This document shows positions 14,625-22,218 of a DNA stretch of 47,162 nucleotides, piece by piece. The position numbers were made by a program, and so were the translations under genes. The stretch is from an uncultured Prevotellaceae bacterium. Its GTDB lineage: Bacteria; Bacteroidota; Bacteroidia; Bacteroidales; Bacteroidaceae. Under the pieces are notes generated by a model, which made no database searches, was not told where the DNA came from, and worked only from the letters and a program-made list of their open reading frames with translations. How positions within the stretch are numbered: the stretch's first letter is position 1; each line of letters starts with the position of its first letter. The DNA lies in contig CADBAG010000024.1 of the NCBI GenBank assembly GCA_902792635.1, forward strand, positions 1-47,162, given 5' to 3'.

Positions 14625-16628
14625 ATGCCAGGACCCATAGACATACTCCTTCTCGACCACACGACCCGGAAGAACATCTTCTGGGCCACGGACAGCTATG
14701 CCGACTTAGGCGAAGGCTACCAGTGGCACGATACCATCACCGCTGCCGCTATCTCGGGCGACCATGCCGACCTCATCCAGCCGCGCGCTATGAAGAGCCG
14801 CGACGAGCAGCAGCGACGCTCCCGGCAGATGGCAGAGGTCTTCACACCCTCTTGGATCGTGGCAAAGATGAACGACGTCATCGACGAGGAATGGGAGGAA
14901 CAATGGCACGTCAGACTGGACACCGATACCGACAAGTCTTGGCAGGACTATGTCGTTGCCACGCGCTTGGAGATCACATGTGGCGAGGCCCCGTTCCTCA
15001 CCTCACGCTACGACACTGTCAGCGGCGCCCCTATCCCACCCGACCGCCGCGTCGGTATCCTCGACCGCAAGCTGCGGAAAGTCAGCGAGCACTGCACCGA
15101 CAAGGACTGGACGCGCTGGGCGCTCCTCGCCCTCGGCAGCGTCTATGGCTACGAGTGGCAGGGCGACAACCTGCTGTTAGCGCGCCGGGCGCTCCTCGCC
15201 ACGTTCAGCGAGGCTTACGAGCAGCAGTTCGGTGCCCCCGCGGACAAGACGCTCCTGCAACAAGCCGCGGAGATCATCTCGTGGAACATCTGGCAAATGG
15301 ATGGACTGAAAGCCGTCGTACCCGACACGTGCCATGAGGAGCGACACACAAGCAATGACCTCTTCGGAGGCAGTGCCTCAACAACCGTGACGCCTTGTCC
15401 CGGCTGTGCTCAGAACAATATTCTGCTGCACAATGGTCTCCGCTGCCGCCTCCGTCGTTGGATTGCCTCCGACGACGATCTCAACAACGCCCTGCCCGAC
15501 TCCTTCGACTGCCTCTTCACCGACTTTATCACTAAGAAATATAAAACCCATCATAAAACCAAATGGCCTATGAAATTCGACTTCGTCATTGGAAACCCAC
15601 CGTACCAAGAAGAAAGTGTGGGAGACAATGATTCTTTTGCACCACAAATATACAATATCTTTCTCGACGAATCATATAAAATTTCAGATAAGGTAGAAAT
15701 GATTCATCCTGCAAGATTCTTATTTGATGCTGGTTCAACACCAAAAGCATGGAATAGAAAAATGCTTGATGACAATTCCTTTAAAGTACTGAAATTCTAT
15801 CCGAACTCTCAAGATGTTTTTAATGGAGTTCAATTGACTGGTGGAGTCGCCATATCTTACCATGATACTACTAAATCATTTGGAGCTATAAAGGTATTTA
15901 CTCCTTATGAGGAACTTAATAGCATATTCCATAAAGTAAACTCAAATAAAGAGTTTAAATCTATGGAACCGATAGTCATTACAAGAACAATATATAGACT
16001 AACGGACAAGCTCCACAGAGACTTTCCTAATGCAATAAACCAACTTAGTTCAGGTCATGCTTATGATATGTCTTCTAACATCTTCGATGTACTTCCACAA
16101 GTTTTCCATGAGGAAAAGCCAAATGATGGACAAGAGTATATCAAGATGTTAGGAAGAAAAGATAGAAATAGAGTATTTATGTATATTAGGAGAGATTATG
16201 TGAACACAAAGAGGATACCTAATGTGGACAAATACAAAGTGGTTCTATCCAAAGCAGATGGAGCTGCCGGCACTATTGGCAAACCGATTCCTGCAAGAAT
16301 TATTGGCAAATCTTTAATAGAAGGTCCAGGAATTGGTACTACTGAGTCATTTATCAGTATTGGAGCTTTTAATTCAGAAGACGATGCGATGCGCTGTCAA
16401 AAATATATTAAGACAAGATTTGCACGTACCTTAATAGGTATTTTAAAAGTTACCCAAGAGATTAATCCCGCTAAGTTTAAGTACGTCCCCCTCCAGGACT
16501 TCACCTCTTCTTCCGACATTGACTGGAGCAAGAGCGTGCATGAGATTGACGAACAGTTGTACGACAAGTACGGCTTGACGAAGGAGGAGCGCGATTTTAT
16601 TGAGACCCATGTAAAGGAGATGGAATGA
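14625..16628 (+). CDS. Eco57I-type adenine-specific DNA methyltransferase subunit
   Basis: 667 residues. N-terminal DHTTRKNIFWATDSYADLGEGY and the AEVFTPSWIVAKM phrase (about 70-82), a motif I-like LEITCGEAPFLTSRYD (115-130) for S-adenosylmethionine, and the catalytic motif IV NPPY (324-327, in FDFVIGNPPYQEE) typical of N6-adenine methyltransferases. The remaining about 300 residues should hold target recognition. It should methylate adenines at a sequence-specific site. The first about 900 bases are GC-rich (39 of 60 bases at 15121-15180), the middle is AT-rich (19 of 60 at 15661-15720), and the last about 140 bases are richer again, suggesting replacement of the recognition segment. Overlaps the next gene by ATGA. 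Confidence 0.88.
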   Translation: MPGPIDILLLDHTTRKNIFWATDSYADLGEGYQWHDTITAAAISGDHADLIQPRAMKSRDEQQRRSRQMAEVFTPSWIVAKMNDVIDEEWEEQWHVRLDTDTDKSWQDYVVATRLEITCGEAPFLTSRYDTVSGAPIPPDRRVGILDRKLRKVSEHCTDKDWTRWALLALGSVYGYEWQGDNLLLARRALLATFSEAYEQQFGAPADKTLLQQAAEIISWNIWQMDGLKAVVPDTCHEERHTSNDLFGGSASTTVTPCPGCAQNNILLHNGLRCRLRRWIASDDDLNNALPDSFDCLFTDFITKKYKTHHKTKWPMKFDFVIGNPPYQEESVGDNDSFAPQIYNIFLDESYKISDKVEMIHPARFLFDAGSTPKAWNRKMLDDNSFKVLKFYPNSQDVFNGVQLTGGVAISYHDTTKSFGAIKVFTPYEELNSIFHKVNSNKEFKSMEPIVITRTIYRLTDKLHRDFPNAINQLSSGHAYDMSSNIFDVLPQVFHEEKPNDGQEYIKMLGRKDRNRVFMYIRRDYVNTKRIPNVDKYKVVLSKADGAAGTIGKPIPARIIGKSLIEGPGIGTTESFISIGAFNSEDDAMRCQKYIKTRFARTLIGILKVTQEINPAKFKYVPLQDFTSSSDIDWSKSVHEIDEQLYDKYGLTKEERDFIETHVKEME

Positions 16629-19600
16629 TGAAGACTCCAAATATACAAACCACCCGTGTGGCGCTTCCACAGATCTACGCCTATACAACGCCGGAGATCG
16701 CCCGACACAACGGATGGGTGAAGATCGGCTATACCGAACAGGCGCATGTGGAGGACCGTATCGCACAGCAGTGCCATACGGCAGACATCGCATGGCACCT
16801 CGAATGGCATGGCAACGCCGTTTATGAGGGCACGAACGAGACCTTCCTCGATAAGGACTTCCATGCCTATCTCAATAAGCTCGGCATCGAGCAGCAACCG
16901 AACACCGAGTGGTTCCGTATCGGCGTGGATGAGTCGCACCGTGACTTCTACGACTTCCGCGAGAACCACGGAATCGTAGCAGGCAAGCCCACACAGCATT
17001 ATCAGCTCCGCGACAGTCAGGAGCAGGCTGTGGTGCAGACGATGAAAAGCTTCACCGACAAGCCCGCGACGGAGTATCTCTGGAACGCCAAGCCGCGCTT
17101 CGGCAAGACCCTTGCCGTCTACGACCTCTGCATGCGCATGAACCTACACAACGTGCTCGTCGTCACGAACAGACCCGCCATCGCCGACTCGTGGTACAAT
17201 GATTATCTGAAGTTTGTCGGGCCCGACCATTATCTCTTTGTCTCCCGTGTCTCCGCCCTTTTGGAGCGTGAGGACCCATGTCTGACGCGCCAGCAGTATG
17301 TCGAGGCCATCAAACAACCCGGCCGAACGAAGAATTGCATCGAGTTTGTCAGTTTGCAAGATCTCAAAGGCTCCATCCATTTCGGCGGCAACTACGACAA
17401 GCTCGAGGAGGTGGCGAACCTCACGTGGGACCTGCTCGTCATCGACGAGGCCCACGAAGGCGTGGATACCTACAAGACCGATGTAGCATTCGACCAGATC
17501 AAGCGCCGCCACACGCTCCATCTGAGCGGCACGCCGTTCAAGGCCCTTGCCAACGAGAAGTTTGAGCAGGATGCCATCTTCAACTGGACCTATGCCGACG
17601 AGTGCCTCGCCAAACGCGACTGGGACGAAAGCCGCGGCACGAACCCCTATGCCGCCATGCCGCGCCTCAACATGTACACCTACCGCATGAGCGACATCGT
17701 GCTCGACAAGGTGCGGCAGGGTGTGGAGATCGACGGCGACACGGAGGCTTATGCCTTCGACCTCAACGAGTTCTTCCGCGTGGAGCGTGGCCGTTTCGTG
17801 CACGACGAAGCCGTGGACAAATGGCTCGACGCCCTGAGCCGCCAGCCCCGTTATCCCTTCTCCACCCCCGAGCTGCGTCACGCCCTGCGCCATACTTTCT
17901 GGCTGCTGAACCGCGTGGACAGCGCCAAGAAACTCGCGGAGAAGCTGCGCGACACTGAGCGCCACCCCGAGTTTGCCGACATCGAGGTCGTCGTGGCAGC
18001 TGGCGACGGCAAGACCGACGACGATGAGATCATCGAAGACGACAATTCCTTAAAGCGCGTGCGCAAAGCCATCGAGGAGCACCCGCAGGGTACCATCACG
18101 CTCTCCGTGGGCCAGCTGACGACGGGCGTCACTGTGCCGCAGTGGACAGGTGTCTTGATCCTAAGCAACATGAAGAGTCCGGCACAGTATATGCAAGCCG
18201 CCTTCCGTGCCCAGACACCTTATCTCTACAAGGGAGACGATGGAGCCTATCACCGCAAGGAGAACGCTTACATCTTCGATTTCGACCCGGCACGCACGCT
18301 GACGAACTATGAGGAGATGGCGAACGGTCTCTGTGCCGACACGGCATCGGGCAACGGCGACACTGACACGCGAAAGGAGCATATCCGCGAACTGCTCAAC
18401 TTCTTCCCTGTCATCGGTGAGGACGAGAACGGCGAGATGGAGGAGCTCGATGCCGAGCAGGTGATGCTCATCCCGCGCAAGATCCGCTCGAAAGAGGTCG
18501 TGCGCAGTGGCTTCATGAGCAACTTCCTCTTTGCCAACATCAGCAATATCTATAGTTGTTCGGCAGCCGTGCTCGACATCGTCAATAAGTTCCCCGCCGT
18601 GAAGAAGCCGAAGGACAATAACGTCGATGCCGACGAGGTGGAGTCATTGTCGCAGGAGCTCGACACCGAAGGCAACGCACAGCCCGACCCGGAGAACGTG
18701 AAAGCGACGCAGGCCAGCGTCTTTGGCGACAAGATCTTTGCGGATACGGAAGAACTGAACGACTATGTGAAAGAGAGTATCGAGAAGCACCGTGAGGCGA
18801 TAGAGCGACAAGGGAAGAGCGCCGAGGAGCAGATGCTCGACAACATCAGCGAGAAGCTGACGGGCACGCTGCTCAAGCAGTCGGATGAGGGTGCGAAAGC
18901 CAACGATATCGACAAGCTTTCCAAGCGCAACCAAGGCCGTGCTTCTATCCAGATCAAGAAGGCTGTCAATGAGCAGTTAGGCGCCCATTTCCATCAGGCG
19001 ACTGTCGACAAGAAGAAGATCGACCATCAATGTGAGCAGGACTGCATGGGTAAGACGACGCAGCAGCAGACGGCGATCCGCAAGGAAGCGGAGGCGCAGA
19101 AGCGCGCCGTGGACGAGAAGCTGACGCGGACTGTGCAGGACAAGATGCAGGAGGTGCTCGACAAAGGCTCGGAGATCGTTGCCGAGACTTTTGAGCAGCA
19201 GCGCATCGACGACAAGAAGAGCTCGCTCGACGAACAGATACGCGACCATCTGCGCGGCTTCTCACGCACCATCCCCTCGTTCCTCATGGGCTACGGCAAT
19301 GAGGAGACGACGCTGCAGAACTTCGACAGCAACGTGCCCGACGAAGTATTCTTAGAGGTGACGAGCGTGACAAAGGAGCAGTTTCATCTCTTGCGTGACG
19401 GCGGCGACTTCGTCAACCCGGAGACAGGCGAGACGGAGCACAGCAGCGGTCATTTCTTCGACGAGGTGGTGTTCAACGACTCTGTCAAGGAGTTTATGTC
19501 GCTGCGTAAGAAACTCGCCAACTATTTCGAGACGACGGAGGATGAGGATATCTTCGATTATATCCCGCCGCAGAAGACGAACCAGATCTTCACACCGAAG

Positions 19601-19978
19601 TGGGTGGTGAAGGAGATGGTGGACATGTTAGAGCAGGAAAACCCGGGCTGTTTCGACGACCCTGACAAGACCTTTGCAGACTTGTATATGAAGTCGGGAC
19701 AGTATATCACAGAGATCGTGAAACGACTCTACAACAGTCGGGGCCTGCAGCGGGCTTATCCCGACCCGGAGGCCCGCATCCGCCATATCTTCAAGCGGCA
19801 GGTCTATGGGCTGGCACCGACGGAGTGCATCTACCGCATCGCCATGCGTTATATCCTCGGCTTCGACGATACCATCCATATCCCTGCCTCGGAGCACCAT
19901 CTGCGGCAGGCCGACAGTCTGCCTGCTGCCAAGGAAGGGAAGATGGCGGAGCTGATAGATACTGTGTTTGGAAAATAA
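16625..19978 (+). CDS. GIY-YIG-like/SF2 helicase/partial methyltransferase fusion
   Basis: 1117 residues. In order: a T5orf172/GIY-YIG-like domain (about 15-110; IYAYTTPE...GWVKIGYTE...), a superfamily 2 helicase with Walker A-like AKPRFGKTLA (about 155-164), DEAH box VIDEAHEG (about 272-279), SGTPF (about 300-304) and a C-terminal RecA-like half with TTGVTVPQW and QAAFRAQ (about 498-530), a long charged coiled-coil region (about 650-900), and a C-terminal segment (about 980-1117) with QIFTPKWVVKEMVDML and DLYMKSGQYITEIV. The last segment looks like the front half of a methyltransferase without NPPY. The pair with the preceding gene suggests an ATP-driven restriction or defence complex; the nuclease would be the GIY-YIG part, whose catalytic residues I did not verify. 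Confidence 0.8.
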   Translation: MMKTPNIQTTRVALPQIYAYTTPEIARHNGWVKIGYTEQAHVEDRIAQQCHTADIAWHLEWHGNAVYEGTNETFLDKDFHAYLNKLGIEQQPNTEWFRIGVDESHRDFYDFRENHGIVAGKPTQHYQLRDSQEQAVVQTMKSFTDKPATEYLWNAKPRFGKTLAVYDLCMRMNLHNVLVVTNRPAIADSWYNDYLKFVGPDHYLFVSRVSALLEREDPCLTRQQYVEAIKQPGRTKNCIEFVSLQDLKGSIHFGGNYDKLEEVANLTWDLLVIDEAHEGVDTYKTDVAFDQIKRRHTLHLSGTPFKALANEKFEQDAIFNWTYADECLAKRDWDESRGTNPYAAMPRLNMYTYRMSDIVLDKVRQGVEIDGDTEAYAFDLNEFFRVERGRFVHDEAVDKWLDALSRQPRYPFSTPELRHALRHTFWLLNRVDSAKKLAEKLRDTERHPEFADIEVVVAAGDGKTDDDEIIEDDNSLKRVRKAIEEHPQGTITLSVGQLTTGVTVPQWTGVLILSNMKSPAQYMQAAFRAQTPYLYKGDDGAYHRKENAYIFDFDPARTLTNYEEMANGLCADTASGNGDTDTRKEHIRELLNFFPVIGEDENGEMEELDAEQVMLIPRKIRSKEVVRSGFMSNFLFANISNIYSCSAAVLDIVNKFPAVKKPKDNNVDADEVESLSQELDTEGNAQPDPENVKATQASVFGDKIFADTEELNDYVKESIEKHREAIERQGKSAEEQMLDNISEKLTGTLLKQSDEGAKANDIDKLSKRNQGRASIQIKKAVNEQLGAHFHQATVDKKKIDHQCEQDCMGKTTQQQTAIRKEAEAQKRAVDEKLTRTVQDKMQEVLDKGSEIVAETFEQQRIDDKKSSLDEQIRDHLRGFSRTIPSFLMGYGNEETTLQNFDSNVPDEVFLEVTSVTKEQFHLLRDGGDFVNPETGETEHSSGHFFDEVVFNDSVKEFMSLRKKLANYFETTEDEDIFDYIPPQKTNQIFTPKWVVKEMVDMLEQENPGCFDDPDKTFADLYMKSGQYITEIVKRLYNSRGLQRAYPDPEARIRHIFKRQVYGLAPTECIYRIAMRYILGFDDTIHIPASEHHLRQADSLPAAKEGKMAELIDTVFGK

Positions 19979-20010
19979 CTTTGGCATTACAACAATAAAA
20001 CCCGTGAGCT

Positions 20011-20931
20011 ATGGAAGTGAGAGATGTCTTTGCCATGCGGAAAGAAGGACGGTGGGAGGAAGCCTACCGCGCCATCATGCAACTGTATGCCGTGCACCAG
20101 GGACCGCATACGAACCTCTGTATGTTCTGGTGCACCAACGACCTGTTCAAGCTGCGCGCCAAGCAGAAACGCACGGAGGAGGCACGCCGCCTGCTCTTCC
20201 AGCTCGTGAAGCTCTATCCGCAGACGAAGGACCGCATCGGACAGGGTAACCGCGCCATCATCAATGCCGCGCTGACGATGGACAAGCTCACGGAAGGGTT
20301 CAACCTGCTCTATTTCATGCCTTACTATAACCGCATGACAGAGGCTGACTGGCAACCGTATATCGTCAACGGGCATAAGGTGCCATCGCTCGGACAACAG
20401 GTCGTGAACCACTTGCTGAAAGATATCTCCAAGCGCGATGCTGCCTATATCAACCAGATTGCCGACCTCTTCAGCACGGCGTTCAAGAAGTCACCTTATT
20501 ATAAGGAGAACCTGCGGCACTTGGCGCAGATGCACTCGCTCGTGGGACATACCGACAAGGCCATCGACACCTACAAGCAGATCCTCAGGCGGCATCACGA
20601 CAGTTACCTCTATGCCGAGCTCGCCAAACTTCTCCCGGACAACACGGAGAAGATAGCACTCTACTGTCAGGCCATCGTGCACCAGTACCGCGACGAGTAT
20701 GCTGCGAAGTACCACCTTGAGCTCGCCTGGCTCATGCATACCTCCATGCCGCGACGTGCCGCCTACGAGCTTGCGCGGTATATGGAGATCAAGCAGCGCA
20801 AAGGTCAGCATGTGGCGTCCTCTGCCGTGAAGCTGCAGATACGGTTATCACAGGTCTCGCCCGTGACCTCCGATGAGGAGCAGGTGCTGTATGAACGGTC
20901 AGCGGCAGCCGTGGAAAAGATTCTACGCTGA
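20011..20931 (+). CDS. TPR-like protein, third gene of the restriction-modification cluster
   Basis: 306 residues with helical repeat pairs, best seen at about 10-75 (EEAYRAIMQLYAVHQGPHT...EEARRLLFQLVKLYP) and 165-245 (ENLRHLAQMHSLVGHTDKAIDTYKQIL...), the usual look of tetratricopeptide repeats. No enzymatic motif and no signal peptide, so a cytoplasmic scaffold or sensor is likely. It starts 32 bases after the helicase gene on the same strand, with no promoter box between, so it is probably co-transcribed. A standalone role is also possible because similar TPR proteins occur elsewhere in this phylum. Confidence 0.75.
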   Translation: MEVRDVFAMRKEGRWEEAYRAIMQLYAVHQGPHTNLCMFWCTNDLFKLRAKQKRTEEARRLLFQLVKLYPQTKDRIGQGNRAIINAALTMDKLTEGFNLLYFMPYYNRMTEADWQPYIVNGHKVPSLGQQVVNHLLKDISKRDAAYINQIADLFSTAFKKSPYYKENLRHLAQMHSLVGHTDKAIDTYKQILRRHHDSYLYAELAKLLPDNTEKIALYCQAIVHQYRDEYAAKYHLELAWLMHTSMPRRAAYELARYMEIKQRKGQHVASSAVKLQIRLSQVSPVTSDEEQVLYERSAAAVEKILR

Positions 20932-20934
20932 TAA

Positions 20935-21240
20935 GCACTTCGAAGAGCTGCCATATGGTTAGCCCCAGGAACGACCTCGAAGAGGTTGAACATGGTTAGC
21001 CCCATGCAAGGAGCGCAGCGACGCAGCATGGGGTTTCAGTTGGATAGCGTTTTGTTGAAGTCCGGCCTCGAAGAGGGCGAACATGGTTAGGATGCTGGTC
21101 ATCACGGTTCGGGGGGGATACGTGTTTGATGGCCATGTTCGCCCTCTTCGAGGCCGGTAATTAGGTCATCCGCATCATACCAACCCCACGTTTCGGCTAC
21201 GCCTCACGTGGGGCTAACCATGTGGCACCTCTCCGAGGTG
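20935..21240. repeat. Compound palindrome cluster C
   Basis: In order: a degenerate small hairpin (20935-20951); linker CATATGGTTAG; small hairpin ACCTC-GAA-GAGGT (20974-20986); linker TGAACATGGTTAG; large hairpin with arms CCCCATGC/GCATGGGG and loop AAGGAGCGCAGCGACGCA (21000-21033); a big palindrome with perfect 25-base arms starting CCGGCCTCGAAG (21062-21086 and 21133-21157); large hairpin CCCCACGT/ACGTGGGG (21184-21213); small hairpin CACCTC-TCC-GAGGTG (21226-21240). The last 57 bases are the reverse complement of 9831-9887 with one difference. Confidence 0.9.
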
Positions 21241-21351
21241 CTGATCAAGTCTAACCCATTCAGTTCCTCATCCGACAGAAGACAGCAAGACATTGACCGA
21301 TTAAAAGTGTTATTTAGTTGAAAAAACGATGCGCTATAAAATAATTTGGGG

Positions 21352-21359
21352 TAACTTTG
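21352..21359 (+). promoter_or_regulatory. -7 box (TAACTTTG) for the Ala/Lys-rich protein
   Basis: Match to TAnnTTTG, 53 bases before the ATG at 21412. Confidence 0.65.
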
Positions 21360-21411
21360 CAGCCAAAAGTATAGAGCATTAATTAAACACATTAATAAAA
21401 CATATACGATT

Positions 21412-21795
21412 ATGAAGAAGATTATCATGATGCTGTTGGCTGCTGTAATGGTTTTAGGCGCCAACGCACAGTCGACTAAGGCTGTTGCTAAATCTGTAGC
21501 AAAAGCTGCCGGTGAGGCTGCTCTCTCAACTGCAAAAACTCAGGCTACTGCCGCTGCTACGAAAGCTGCAACAAAGAATGCAGCTAAGTATGCCAAGACA
21601 GCTGCCAAAGCTCAGAAGACTTACAAGAAGGCTAAAAAGACCTACACAAAGGCTAAGTCTGCTTACAACACCGCCAAGGCTGTAGCCGGCACTGCATCTA
21701 ACACCGCTACTTCCAAGGCCGTGAAGAGTGCGGCTAAGAGCGCAGCCAAGAAGGCCGCTGCCGATGCAGCTACGAAGGCTATCAACAACCTATAA
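21412..21795 (+). CDS. Small exported Ala/Lys/Thr-rich protein
   Basis: 127 residues. A clear signal peptide (KKIIMMLLAAVMVLGANA, cut before Gln) is followed by a mature part made almost only of Ala, Lys, Thr, Ser, Asn, Gln, Gly, Val and Tyr, with no acidic residue except single Glu and Asp, and AAKAA/TAKTAAK-type heptad-like spacing. A long, basic amphipathic helix is expected. Composition resembles histone H1 or Lys/Ala-rich nucleoid proteins, but the signal peptide sends it to the periplasm or outside. Possible roles are binding of nucleic acid, LPS or polysaccharide; none can be shown. It stands alone between palindrome clusters C and D with its own promoter. Confidence 0.7.
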   Translation: MKKIIMMLLAAVMVLGANAQSTKAVAKSVAKAAGEAALSTAKTQATAAATKAATKNAAKYAKTAAKAQKTYKKAKKTYTKAKSAYNTAKAVAGTASNTATSKAVKSAAKSAAKKAAADAATKAINNL

Positions 21796-21807
21796 GCAAG
21801 AGTTTAA

Positions 21808-22112
21808 GCACCTCGAAGAGGTGCCACACGGTTAGCCCCAGGCGACGGCAAAGCCGGTGCCTGGGGTTTGTTTTGAGTTTGATTATCTGATTCCCGGCCT
21901 CGAAGAGGGCGAACATGGTTAATTATCGCCTATGACCTTGTTCGCCCTCTTCGAGGCCGGATTGCAACAAAACCACACCGAACCGAAACCCCAGGTTACG
22001 TCGCTGCGCTCCTCACCTGGGGCTAACCATGTTCAACCTCTTCGAGGTTGTAAGAAGCGTAGTCTGCAACTTTCGAGGATGACTGTAGTATTAAACCTAA
22101 AAACCAAAAGAA
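21808..22112. repeat. Compound palindrome cluster D
   Basis: In order: small hairpin GCACCTC-GAA-GAGGTGC (21808-21824); linker CACACGGTTAG; large hairpin with arms CCCCAGGC/GCCTGGGG and a different loop GACGGCAAAGCCGGT (21836-21866); palindrome with 25-base arms (21894-21918 and 21936-21960, one mismatch); large hairpin CCCCAGGT/ACCTGGGG (21989-22022); small hairpin CAACCTC-TTC-GAGGTTG (22034-22050); and an A-rich repeat copy TATTAAACCTAAAAACCAAA (22089-22108 region). It begins 12 bases after the Ala/Lys-rich gene and could also end its transcript. Confidence 0.9.
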
Positions 22113-22177
22113 CCTATTATTTACATCTCAATCAACGGTAAATTAATGGGAATTGTCGTTTTCTCCCGAGAAATGTT

Positions 22178-22185
22178 TAATTTTG
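22178..22185 (+). promoter_or_regulatory. -7 box (TAATTTTG) for pepO
   Basis: Match to TAnnTTTG with ATTG (22152-22155) 22 bases before it. It lies inside the longer open frame from 22153, which shows that the true start is the ATG at 22219. Confidence 0.7.
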
Positions 22186-22218
22186 CAAGTAGTATATTCA
22201 ATTCATAATAATCTAATA

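Noticed and set aside
14477-15337. 286-codon plus-strand frame over the start of the methyltransferase
   Set aside because: Arg/His/Pro-rich shadow of the GC-rich methyltransferase frame; the real gene has family motifs and a promoter-to-ATG fit.
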